Assembly: GCA_963921195.1 (NCBI GenBank)
Contig: OY992537.1
Location: 56,010,313-56,074,312, forward strand
Source of the DNA: Pegoplata infirma
Lineage: Eukaryota > Arthropoda > Insecta > Diptera > Anthomyiidae
Reading direction: 5' to 3'
Length of the DNA: 64,000 nt
Below are positions 54,501 through 64,000 of this stretch, piece after piece (positions within the stretch are counted from its first letter, which is position 1; the number at the start of each line of letters is the position of its first letter). Below the pieces are notes generated by a model. That model worked only from the letters and a program-made list of their open reading frames with translations, was not told the DNA's origin and did no database searches. A program made the position numbers and the translations under genes.

Positions 54501-56575
54501 GCTGGGTCGTATTCCAACAAAGTGCTCAGATCAACTATTAATAGTGAAAAAAAGTTGGTACAAGTAAATACAAGCAATTTAAAACCAAAATGAACAAAAT
54601 CGGTCCATGGCTTCCGTTCTCGCATCGCGGGTCAAAATTGCGGTTTTTGAAAAAATGGACATAATTTAAAAAAAAAATTAAATATTTAAAAAAAAATTAT
54701 TTAAAAAAAGAAAAAAATTTTTTGTATCGCATTAATTCAAAGATATTTAGAAAAATTTTGCTTGTTTTTTTCGGATATCGATAACCCACCCAAACGTGAG
54801 GCCAAAAAAAACTCACATTTTTAACATTGAGCTCAAAACTACTTTTTCACTATTTTAAAAATTTAGTGAAACAAAATTTTTAAATATGTATATTAGTTTA
54901 TCCACTTGATATCATTGAATACATCTCAGGGATTGTAGAAAAAAATTCTTAGTTAAATTCCTTCGTCCAGTTGGTGTGTGGAGCGATTTGAATTTAGCGG
55001 ATTTCCAGAACATGTGTTTTTATCGACATTTTTGACTAATTTGTAGTTGTTAGCAACATTTTACTTAAATTAACCAACTTTTTTTGTTCAAATGGTTGTT
55101 TTGGACCATAGTAACTCTGCTTTGAAATAATAGGCTTTTTGGACAACGTTAACCCTTGCCGGCACGGGGTTAAAAAATTCCTCCAATGAAATTTTTGAAA
55201 ATTCCTCACTCTAAAATCGTGTATGTGTTTAAATAATCAACAATTGCGCACTTAAGCAGAAAATGCTTAAAACTAAATAAAATAAAAAAAAATGGGATCC
55301 GAAATTTCATTACGTCTTCGTCGTTTTTACTGTTTAAAGCTAAAAGTGAAAAACATATTATTTAATATGTCAAAAAAGTCCATTTAACTATGAGCAAAAA
55401 AACAGCTGTTTGAAATTTTTGGGCGTTCGTTCAACAAGGGTTAAAGATGTCCTTCAAGAAAACTTTGTATAAATTTGTAATTGTTGATTATTTAAACACA
55501 TACACGATTTTAGAGTGAGGAAATTTCAAAAATTTCATTGGATGAATTTTTAACCCCGTGCCGGCAAGGGTTAACGTTGTCCAAAAAGCCTATTATTTCA
55601 AAGCAGAGTTACTATGGTCCAATACAACCATTTGAACAAAAAAAGTTGGTTTATTTAAGTAAAATGTTGCTAACAACTACAAATTAGTCAAAAATGTCGA
55701 TAAAAACACATGTTCTGGAAATCCGCTAAATTCAAATCGCTCCACACACCAACTGGACGAAGGAATTTAACTAAGAATTTTTTTCTACAATCCCTGAGAT
55801 GTATTCAATGATATCAAGTGGATAAACTAATATACATATTTAAAAATTTTGTTTCACTAAATTTTTAAAATAGTGAAAAAGTAGTTTTGAGCTCAATGTT
55901 AAAAATGTGAGTTTTTTTTGGCCTCACGTTTGGGTGGGTTATCGATATCCGAAAAAAACAATCAAAATTTTTCTAAATATCTTTGAATTAATGCGATACA
56001 AAAAATTTTTTTCTTTTTTTAAATAATTTTTTTTTAAATATTTAATTTTTTTTTTAAATTATGTCCATTTTTTCAAAAACCGCAATTTTGACCCGCGATG
56101 CGAGAACGGAAGCCATGGACCGATTTTGTTCATTTTGGATTTAAATTGCTTGTATTTACTTGTACCAACTTTTTTTCACTATTAATAGTTGATCTGAGCA
56201 CTTTGTTGGAATACGACCCAGCCTACTCACTAACCTTCAAAAATAAAAAAAATATAAAATCGAAAAAAAAAAAAATTTGCTTTTATGGAATTTTTTGTTT
56301 ACTTTGTGAACTTTGACCTCAATGGGGTACAGGTTAAAGTTATTCGATTTGGCTCAAATTTGTTCTACATCAGTTTAAGTTCATGCGGCAGAATATTTCG
56401 CCCCGACGATATTCAATTAAAAAAACAAATCACCCTTAAATTTCGCTGCCATCCTATTGCAGATGTTTAACGTGTACTTTGGTAACCTTATCAAATCAGA
56501 ATATAATTTGACAATTTTTGGACTTAATCCCCCTATAAAAACTTCGCCCAATATTCTATTAAATTGGTCTAAGTA

Positions 56576-56927
56576 CAATCAAAAAAATAAACCTTGTAAA
56601 TTGCAAGAAAAACATGTAATTTTTTTTTTTGCTACCTCCTATTTGACAAAAATTCCTAGTAATTTTACAAGATTTTTATCAATTATTTTGTAATTTTACA
56701 AGCTTTTTACCAATAAAATTGTAAATTTACAGTTTTTCCGCAATTAAAATTACAAGGAATTCTCGTGAATTTACTAGATTTTTTTTTGTAAAATTATCTT
56801 GGAAATTTGTAAAATTACAAAAAAAAATTTATATTTCGATTTGTTAAAATACAAGGAAAACTGTCAAATGTTGGTAAAATGGGATTACGAGACTTTTCCT
56901 AGTAATTTGAAAAAGTTGTTTTGTGTG
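56576..56927. mobile_element. AGGAGGTAGC-family MITE
   Basis: CAATCAAAAAAATAAACCTTG start, GTTGTTTTGTGTG end, TA flanks (56574-56575, 56928-56929). Contains GCTACCTCCTATTTGACAAA. It lies in the mini-me type III host. Confidence 0.7.
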
Positions 56928-57060
56928 TACTAATAACAAAAAAAAAAAACAATTCTACTTAAAATAGGTTTGTGTGTGTTTTCAACACCAATTAAAAATA
57001 AATTAAATCGGTACATGTTTGGACCAAGACCCATTTTCCGGAAAAACTGTGGATTTTATT

Positions 57061-57390
57061 TAATTTTATTAAAAAATCGAGATGTGTGGAAAAATTAAAT
57101 TAGATTTACATTCTATTGTTAAAAATTTTCATAAAATACCATTTTAATTTTCTTGCACATTATCGTTAATTTTATGACAGTTTTCATAAATTTTGACATT
57201 AACATTAATATTTCATTAATTCAATGAAAGTCGACATATGATCGTTTTTAACATCATTATTCATAACTAGGCCAACCAAAAAAAAAGCAAATGCTTCTTT
57301 TTTATTTCAAAAGATAAATTAATTTAGATTAAACACAAATTCTGATTATGAAAAACTAAAGAAAATAAGCTACATTTGTTAGAGCTTTTT
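57061..57390. other. AT-rich stretch, no gene seen
   Basis: No assignable feature. Confidence 0.5.
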
Positions 57391-58000
57391 TATACCCTCC
57401 AACTACAGTACTATTATTGATCAGTGATCGATTCTAAGACATTCTAGCGATGTCCGTCCGTCTGTAATTAACACGATGCAGTCCAAAATAAAAGAGCTAG
57501 ATCCCTCAAGTTTGGCATAAATATGTCTTATGGTCCTAGGCAGGTTAAGTTCGGCAATGGGCTAAATCGGACCAGGGGGAAAAAAGTTCCCCTTAAAGAA
57601 CTGAACCAACCTCTTAATGCTAATTTTTCAAGGTTTTTTTGTATTTTTGTGAACTAAATGAGACATTTTTATGTTCGTAAAAGTTTATAGTCTTGCGCTT
57701 GGACCCAGGGGATAGAAAAATGTAGATTTTTTGCCCCGCTTCTCTTTTAAGGGCGTGGATAAAAAAATAATTTAAACAATTATAAAACTATAATACTTAA
57801 GTGCACAAAGCAGACAAAAATGAACTTGTAAACATATACCGTGAGGGCCAAGGAGTCACCCCAGTTCACCGACCCCTTCCCCTACCTTGCCCCCCCCCCC
57901 TTAAAACAACGCCCCTGTCAAAAAAATTTTTTTTAATTTTTTTTACATGTTGGAGGGTATAATAGATTCGGCACAGCCGAATTTAACACTCTCACTTGTT
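57391..58000. repeat. mini-me-like element (type I)
   Basis: TATACCCTCCAACTACAGTA start with an internal deletion just after, short GTCCGTCCGTCTG tract, poly-C at 57888-57900, and end TGTTGGAGGGTATAATAGAT, hairpin TTCGGCACAGCCGAA, CACTCTCACTTGTT. Confidence 0.75.
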
Positions 58001-58453
58001 TTTGCTTATTTTGGCAATAACTGCTTATTTTTGCTTATTTTCCGTTTATTCGCTATTTTTTGCGTTTTTAAAAATTTGTTTGGCTTATTTTTGCTTTTTA
58101 CAGCTTTTTTCTGCTTATTTTTGAATTATTAGCTTGTTTTAGTTTTTTGTTTTTTTTAATAATTTAAAGGTAAACAAAAAATATTATTTATATTTTTATT
58201 TTTTCAAAAAAAAAATTTCGATGATTGTAAAAAAAATATTGAATGTCAATTTAATTAAAATTACTTTTTTCTTATAAAGAAATCCGATGATTTTAATTTA
58301 TTTTTTTACGAAAAAGCTAAGATTTTATATACATCCTATAATATTGAACTTTTTTGATGAAAATCTACTAAAGGAAAGAGCTTTTTTATGTTTTTTCCGG
58401 CTTTTTTTAAGAGCATAAAACTATATCTTTAGTGCTTATTTTTGGTTGCCCTA
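58001..58453. mobile_element. GCTTATTTTT-repeat element, possible hAT remnant
   Basis: Repeated TGCTTATTTTTG at both sides and a right end GGTTGCCCTA (TAGGGCAACC inward), which fits hAT ends. No matching left end or duplication was found. Confidence 0.4.
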
Positions 58454-58466
58454 TTCATAACACTCT

Positions 58467-59190
58467 CAAAAAAACCTCCTCAAATTACTAGTAAAAGTCC
58501 CTTAATCCCATTTTACCATTATTTTTATCGCTTTAAAAAAAGAAGTAAGTTAACATCTTTATTGGCCAAAAGGCTTGTAAATTGTTTGTAATTTTCCAAG
58601 CTTTTAACCAATAAAATTGTTATTTTTACTAGGAACTCTCGTAAAATAGGAGGTAGCAAAAAATTATTTTACGGTTTTTTTTACCATTTTAGAAATTTTT
58701 TTTTAAGTGCACGTAAGCAAAATTTCATTATTGTCAAATTTCTATTAGTACACTCAAAAAAAAACCTTGTCAAATTACTAGAAAAAGTACCGTAATCCCA
58801 TTTTACCAATATTTGGCAGTTTTCCTTATTTTAAACAAAAAAAATCGAAATTTAAATGTTTCTTTATAATTTTACATTTTTTTTTGTAAATGTCCAAATT
58901 TACAAAAAAAAAATCTAGTTACGTCACGAGTATTCCTTGTAAATGTTATCGCATCAAAAAAATTGTAAATTTACAATTTTATTGGTAAAAAACTTGTAAA
59001 ATTACAAATAAGTTCGTAGTTTTTACTAGAAATGCTCTAAAATAGGAGGTAGCACAAAATCTAGTAAAGTCATCAGAATTCCTTGTAATTTTTATCGCGG
59101 CAAAAAAGTTGTTAATTTATAATTTTATTGGTAAAAAGCTTATAAATTGTTTGTAATTTTTCAAGCTTTTTACGAATAAAATTGTAATTT
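58467..59190. repeat. Two AGGAGGTAGC-family MITE pieces in a row
   Basis: CACTCTCAAAAAAACCTCCT (58460) and CACTCAAAAAAAAACCTTGT (58752) each start a copy. Both contain AAATAGGAGGTAGCA and TAAAAAGCTT-type motifs. Confidence 0.55.
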
Positions 59191-59903
59191 TTACAGCACT
59201 GAAGGAAAAAAGCACACTTAAATCAAAAATACTACAATATTTTTAAAAAATTCTATTATTTATATAGAACTGTATTGATTTAAAAATATTATTTTTGCTT
59301 TAAAGTTGTTAGCCTCTTAATTTGAAAATGAATAATCTTAGATTTTTTATGCTGTCGTAAAAGTTCGTTACAAATTTGAACTATTGCCAATTCAAATTTT
59401 CGTTTAAAAATAATACTGTTTCATTTTCCATTTGATATTAAACAATTTTAATTTTAGTTATGAATTGACATTTTGCAATCAGATGTAAAATTTTGAGATA
59501 CAAACATTTTTAGTTTGAGCATGTTCATTTGAAGGAAATTTAATTTTAGCAAAAAAAAAAATATATTTTTGTTAAAAATGGAATAATCCCTAAGATACAA
59601 TAATTATATCCTTAAAAAGATTGTGGGAAATATCTGTAATCAATGGTAAGATATTAAAATTAATATGTTGTTTATTGTTAACTAACTTGATTTTGGTATT
59701 CTTTGGTTTTATGGCCTCTGTTGGTTAAGGGATTTTAAAATTCAATTACCGAAATGGAAATAAAAAGGATTTAATAGTCAAATTTTTAAGTAATATAAGT
59801 ATTTACCACAGTCAATGTAGTCTGATTACAGAGTTTATAATTTTCCCAAGCTGCGTAAACTGGGTTCACATAAAAAACATATTACAAATCTTGCATAAAA
59901 CTA
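59191..59903. other. AT-rich stretch, no gene
   Basis: CACTGAAGGAAAAAAG at 59197 may be the start of a CACTG-type element whose other end I cannot find. Confidence 0.45.
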
Positions 59904-60300
59904 CACTCAAAAAATTATGTAGGTAAATTCCAGTGAATATTCACTTAAAACAAATGAACTTTTATTTAAAAACCATTCCAGTGTTTTTTCTTTTAAAATA
60001 AAAACACAATACAGTCAATTTTAAATGTTAATTTAATGACTAACCAAAACATTAAAAAACTAGTGAATATTCAGTTATTTTGTATTGAAAAACAGTAAAA
60101 CTATAGAAGAAATTTTTTACTGCCGAAATTAAATGTAACAGAAAATTCGTTTTTAATACAGTAAATTATTTTTTTTAAACTACAGAAACAGTAGAAAATA
60201 AGAAGTCCATAATAAAATTAATGATTTTTCTTTTAAAATAACTTTACTGATTACTTTTTAAAATAACCTACAAACAGTTAATGACATAATTTTCTTAGTG
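59904..60300. mobile_element. CACTC-ended MITE, TA duplication
   Basis: CACTCAAAAAATTATG and CATAATTTTCTTAGTG ends, TA flanks (59902-59903, 60301-60302). The interior has ACCTACAAACAGTTAATGAC, shared with 12400-12728. Confidence 0.75.
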
Positions 60301-60443
60301 TATTAACTTTAAATAAATTGTTTAATTCAAAAATTAAAAAAAAAAAAAAAAATGCTGTAATTAACAACAAAAAATAGTATGTAAAAACATAAAAATAACG
60401 TTATATCAACCCTAAATTAAAAATTTCTCAACTTTAAATTAAA

Positions 60444-61299
60444 AACAAGTAAGAAAATTATAGTCGGTCAAGACCGACCATATAATACCCTACACCAAAG
60501 TTTCCCGGAAAATGGGTCCCATGGACCGATTAGATCTATATGTTGTCAAATCTTTAATAAGTGTAAAAAACACTCACAATTAAAATTTGAGTGAAATAGG
60601 CTTCTGTTTGTTAAAAATAAACCGCTTTAACTGAATATCGGGCGAAATTTTCACAAGGGGCGTGAGTCCAAAACTGGTCCGATGATTATCAGGTTTGATA
60701 AGGTTATTTAAGTACGCGTTTAACATACACAAACAAAATTTTAATTAAATATTTTCTATTTTCATGAAATTTGAGACATTTATGTGAAAATCGGGAGGTG
60801 GTTTGTATGGGGACTACAAGAAGAACTGGTCCGATTTCTTTGAAATTCGGAATGGTGATTTGTGAAGACAAAACATGTTTACCTTCCAAATTTCAAAAAG
60901 ATACCTGTTATAATACGGTTATTAGAGTCATTTGAGCCAAAACTAAAGAGGACCTTTGTATGGGGGCTAGGTCCAAATATGGACCGATTTTTTCCAATTT
61001 CAATAGGCTTCGTCCTTGGGTCAAGAGAGGCTTAAGTTTCAAATTTCAAGTCAATTGATTAAAAATTGCGACCTGTATCGTGTTTACACCGTTTACATGG
61101 ACAGACAGACAGACAGACGGACGGACGGACGGACGGACGGACAGACGGACGGACGGACGGACATCGCTAAATCGACTCAAAAAGTGATTCTGAGTCGATC
61201 GGTATACTTAAAGGTGGGTCTAGGACCAATATTTCGGGTAGTTACAAACATCAGCACAAACTCATTATACCCTGTACCACAGTGTGGTGTAGGGTATAA
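60444..61299. repeat. mini-me-like element (type III), full length, longest GTCY tract
   Basis: AACAAGTAAGAAAATTATAG and hairpin GTCGGTCAAGACCGAC, TATAATACCCTACACC, GTTTCCCGGAAAATGGGTCC, GGTTTGTATGGGGACTAC. A 60-bp GACA/GACG tract lies at 61100-61162. The end is GTACCACAGTGTGGTGTAGG + GTATA. An open frame across the tract is repeat translation. Confidence 0.85.
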
Positions 61300-61454
61300 T
61301 GAAACATCTTTGATTTTAAAACGTTAGTTGTTATTCGCCCATTATAAAAATGAAAATAAACATTTTCAAATTAAGCAAAAATAAACTTTGAAGAAGTTTT
61401 TTTACTGTTTTCTTTTTAATTTGAGATTGTTTCTGTTTGATTTGAATTTTTTTC

Positions 61455-61549
61455 TTATTGTTAGTGTGGAAACTGTCGTAAAATAGGAGGTAGCAAAAAA
61501 ATATTTTACGAGGCTTTTTTGGTAATTTAACAAGATTTTTTTTTGAGTG
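61455..61549. repeat. AGGAGGTAGC-family MITE, right end
   Basis: AAAATAGGAGGTAGCAAAAA, TTTTACGAGGCTTTTTTGGT and TTTTTTTTGAGTG before TA. Confidence 0.6.
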
Positions 61550-62075
61550 TATAGAAAGTTGAACCAATTCTAATCATTTGTAATTAATTCTCTAATATTT
61601 TTTTCAGCTTAAAAATAGGCTGCAAAGAAGAACATACAGAAAAACCGAAAGGTTAATGACTTTTAAAAATAAAGATATTTAAAAGAATTTTAAACCACAG
61701 TGATTTAGGTTTAAAAAGCCATTATATGGCAATAATAAAAATGAAACTTTTCTTATAATAAACAAAAATTGTATATGCATCACTATGTTTTATTATAAAG
61801 TCTTTATAAATGATGTACTAATTTTTATTGTGACAAATTAGTTACGTTCTAATTATTTTCCATTGCTTTTTACTATCTTTTTCACAATACTGGGAAATTA
61901 TTACAAAAAAAAAAATATAAAAACTCTCACTTAAAAATTTTCTTTTCTAAAAGAAAAAGAAAACATATTCTTTTATTATTTATCATTGTTCTTTTTAATA
62001 GAGACATCAAGAAAAACAAAAAAAAAATCAATTTCTTTTCTATTTCATTTTTGGCTTAAATTATATTTCTTACAA
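61550..62075 (-). other. Probable start of intron 1 of the minus-strand gene
   Basis: AT-rich sequence just downstream of the splice donor. No acceptor-exon pair with coding features seen here. Confidence 0.4.
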
Positions 62076-62081
62076 ACTTAC
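62076..62081 (-). other. Splice donor of exon 1
   Basis: On the minus strand ACG|GTAAGT (then TTGTAAG) matches the 5' splice consensus. The junction is phase 0, after the codon for Thr in DASLIT. Confidence 0.65.
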
Positions 62082-62381
62082 CGTTATCAGTGATGCATCT
62101 TCTAAAATATCTGATTTTAAATTACGACCACCACCGGCCAAGTTGGCATTACTGGAGAGTAAAACACTATTTAAAAGATTCTTAAAACTTAAAGATGTAT
62201 AACTAAAGGGCGAAAGTATGGTAAAAGCCATTGAACTACCGAAAAGTTGCAGCACAAGTACCGTCGCATAGACAATGGCAATTGGCCAAAGGCCACTATG
62301 ACAAAAACGGCCGCGACCAAATAAACGATACATAATTTCACTTTTTTTCAACATTTTTCCATAACTAAGTGGATTTTTCAT
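62082..62381 (-). CDS. First coding exon of an unidentified membrane or secreted protein
   Basis: One hundred codons from ATG at 62381 to a donor at 62081. The protein begins MKNPLSYGKMLKKSE; two further in-frame ATGs lie at 62354 and 62333. I chose 62381 because CAAATG fits the fly start context best, but 62333 (MYRLFGRGRF) would give a classic signal peptide: basic n-region, then a hydrophobic stretch from about residue 31 (LWPIAIVYATVLVLQLFG, SSMAF). The remainder, FKNLLNSVLLSSNANLAGGG and RNLKSDILEDASLIT, is hydrophilic toward its end. This is the only place where open frame, composition, start context and splice donor agree. I do not recognise the protein. Either a signal peptide or a type II membrane anchor is possible. 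The rest of the gene must lie to the left, perhaps beyond the window. Confidence 0.6.
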
Positions 62382-62946
62382 TTGATAAATTTTGTTTTTT
62401 TTTTTCAAATGTTGTAAGAAAAAACGGCAGACAAACACTTGCTGCAACTTTACTGCAGTTTTATTTTAAAACACAAGTTTTGAAATTTTATAATCACAAA
62501 AACACTATCAAATTGCCTTTAGACAAATTTAAATAACAAAAAATTGTTGATAAATAGATAAAACACAAAAACTTTATTTTTTCAAAAAAGGTGGCAACAC
62601 TGTTGTTAACTTTGATTCCTTTTGTAACGGTTTTTCTTTGTTTATTTCCTTTTAAAAACTTTTTTATTATTATTTATTTTTTCTTTTTATTGCATTTTTT
62701 TGGGAAAATTTTATATTGTTTATTTTCTTTTGAAAATATTTTTTTATTTTATTTTTCTTTTTATAAAAATATTTTGTTTTATTTTTCCTTTTTCTCTTCT
62801 CTTTAACCAATTCTTTTAAGTTATATTTTTCGTTTTTTTATTGCTTTTAATACTGAAATATTTAAATTTTTATTTAATTTTTTTTTTAATACCCGCCTAA
62901 ATTTTTGTATGGTAAACTGCTCTTCTTGAATGCTCAACATCAACTA
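62382..62946 (-). other. Putative 5' UTR and upstream sequence of the exon
   Basis: A-rich on the minus strand; no repeat family recognised. GTGGCAACACTG at 62591-62602 resembles the TGGTCACACT-type core promoter motif of flies, but weakly. Confidence 0.35.
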
Positions 62947-62954
62947 CTTTTATA
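62947..62954 (-). promoter_or_regulatory. Candidate TATA box
   Basis: Minus strand CCGTATAAAAGTAG, in locally less AT-rich sequence. Possible initiators lie 27 nt (TTCAAG) and 36 nt (GCAGTT) downstream, neither ideal. It would give a 5' UTR of about 540 nt. A chance match is quite possible in DNA this AT-rich. Confidence 0.35.
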
Positions 62955-63391
62955 CGGTTGTCTAACTTAAGTCAAGCTTTATTTTAGTTCCACCTGTTTA
63001 GATTTTGTTTTGGATTTTCTGATCATACTTTAACAAAATTTTTGTGTGTTTGAGTTTGAGGTTCGTTGGCAACATGTTTGGTATAAGCTTGATACAACCA
63101 AACGATCTGAGTGGGTTAATAACAATATTTTCGTATCATCAAACTTTAGACTTGTAATTGCATAAGCACCATCGCAGGACTTCGTACTTAATTCAATTTT
63201 CTCTTATCAAAATTCTTAAAAAATTCTTATATTTGAAATTAATTCTCAGATTCTGAGAACTTTCTTGTCTACAAAAATCCCCAGATCCTGAAACATTTTT
63301 CATAAAAGAAAGTTCTTACTTAGATTCTTAAAAATTACAAGTTTCAAAATTATTTCTACTATAAAAAAAATCCGAAACATTTAGGTTCTTA

Positions 63392-63858
63392 CAAGGAAAG
63401 TATCTCAAACCCTTATGAACAGATTTGCATGAAACTTAAAATATATATAAAAGAGACAATTCTAAGGTTTAGGGTGTCTCGGCTTATCGGGGGTTCAAAA
63501 ATAGGTAAAATATTTTGCCCGTTTTTTGGATTATTAACCCATTTCTTCTCAAGAAACTAAATGCTGTTTTGATATGAGAAGAAAGCTTTAGATCTACGAT
63601 ATCCATATGAATACGAAATATTCTTTATTAAATTTAAGTAGATACGTATTTTTGATTTAGAGTCCAGACGATACTCCTGTTATTTCGGGAGTTATCGAAG
63701 TTTTCACGAAGGTCCACATTGTTTTATAAGGGGAAAACGAAATTTTTAAACACTGATGTGGCTGATAAGCCCAGACACCCCAACCTTAAAATCGTCTCTT
63801 TTAAATATATTTTAAGTTTCAGGCAAATCGATTCATAAGGGTTGAGATACTTCCCTTG
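63392..63858. mobile_element. Harbinger/Tourist-like MITE, TTA duplication (copy 2)
   Basis: CAAGGAAAGTATCTCAAACC start, GAGATACTTCCCTTG end, TTA at 63389-63391 and 63859-63861. Close relative of 48591-49177 with a central deletion of about 120 bp. Confidence 0.85.
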
Positions 63859-63907
63859 TTAGACATTTTTCTAAAAAAAAAATTTTAAGACAATATTTCA
63901 AAAGAAA

Positions 63908-64000
63908 AACAAGTAAGAAAATTATAGTCGGTCAAGACCGACTATATAATACCCTACACCAGAGTTTCCCGGAAAATGGGTCCCGTAAAATGGGTCACAT
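63908..64000. repeat. mini-me-like element (type III), cut by window edge
   Basis: AACAAGTAAGAAAATTATAG, hairpin GTCGGTCAAGACCGAC, TATAATACCCTACACC, GTTTCCCGGAAAATGGGTCC. Confidence 0.8.

Larger units (their letters stand above)
49503..56456. mobile_element. Fold-back hAT-type element with about 1 kb arms
   Basis: TAGGGTGGCAGCGAAATT and AATTTCGCTGCCATCCTA ends, with 8-bp duplication TTGTAGAT / TTGCAGAT (49495-49502, 56457-56464; one mismatch). The left arm is 49503-49574 plus 54128-55245; the right arm is 55479-56456; the loop is about 230 bp. Arms are close to identical, for example CTTCCGTTCTCGCATCGCGG at 54612 against its complement at 56095. The left arm is interrupted by a 4.5 kb hAT-type element and by a 230-bp inverted repeat absent from the right arm. 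Original length is about 2.4 kb or less; no coding. Confidence 0.9.
48500..57060. repeat. mini-me-like type III host of the five-level nest
   Basis: Fragments CATGATACAGGTCGCACTTA (48571), TTAAACCTAGCCCTCATAA (49262), CCAAACCACC-type (49420), then after the fold-back hAT element GTAACCTTATCAAATCAGAA (56482) and CAAGACCCATTTTCCGGAAA (57024) are in the order of the intact type III copy. Most of the 8.5 kb is inserted DNA. Confidence 0.65.

Noticed and set aside
61016..61327. 103-codon plus-strand open frame with repeated Asp-Gly-Arg-Thr/Asp-Arg-Gln
   Set aside because: It runs through the GTCY microsatellite of a mini-me copy; the same frame at 14701-14970 is the same repeat.

Overview
This is very AT-rich (roughly three quarters A+T) nuclear DNA from a dipteran, most likely a schizophoran, perhaps calyptrate, fly. 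The evidence is the mix of repeats: short interspersed elements with GTCC/GTCT microsatellites (the mini-me/INE-1 type described in Diptera), fly-type Jockey and RNase H-bearing non-LTR retrotransposons, a DD41D mariner (rosa type), hAT-, Transib- and Harbinger-like non-autonomous elements, and spliced gene structure. The species call is inference; no marker gene is present.

Almost the whole window is transposon debris, nested several layers deep. I see only one convincing host coding segment: a 100-codon first coding exon on the minus strand (62381 to 62082) with an N-terminal hydrophobic segment, a consensus splice donor (GTAAGT at 62081-62076) and a candidate TATA box upstream (62954-62947). 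Its transcript would run leftward, so some or all of the window to its left may be its first intron.

Layout. 1-8.3 kb: mini-me-like repeats, a CACAG-ended element with two tRNA-like modules, a broken DD41D mariner, a fold-back MITE and a repeated-arm element. 8.3-12.9 kb: a 2.6 kb hAT-type element (8-bp duplication) holding a second CACAG element with three tRNA-like modules, then MITEs and another mini-me copy. 12.9-18.6 kb: Transib-like element, short tandem repeats, MITEs, a hairpin and a long low-complexity tract. 19-31.2 kb: a graveyard of at least seven truncated LINE fragments on both strands, invaded by MITEs. 31.2-36.9 kb: hairpin MITEs, a fold-back, a second Transib-like copy, a LINE fragment and one unexplained open stretch. 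36.9-48.3 kb: mini-me copies invaded by a 1.2 kb hAT element, two almost identical 1,081-bp MITEs, CCCAGC-ended elements and a 35-bp tandem array. 48.5-57.1 kb: a five-level nest in which most insertions can be dated relative to each other by their target duplications. 57-64 kb: more mini-me copies and MITEs, the host exon, and a second Harbinger-like MITE.

No intact transposase or reverse transcriptase is present; every recognisable TE protein is frameshifted, truncated or has lost catalytic residues. Nothing suggests a cooperating gene system. The most unusual items are the element family that carries a variable number of tRNA-like modules, the CCCAGC-ended family with 2-bp A/T duplications, a Transib-like pair whose ends match an RSS heptamer, and a 245-bp insertion whose empty site is preserved in a paralogous LINE elsewhere in the window.
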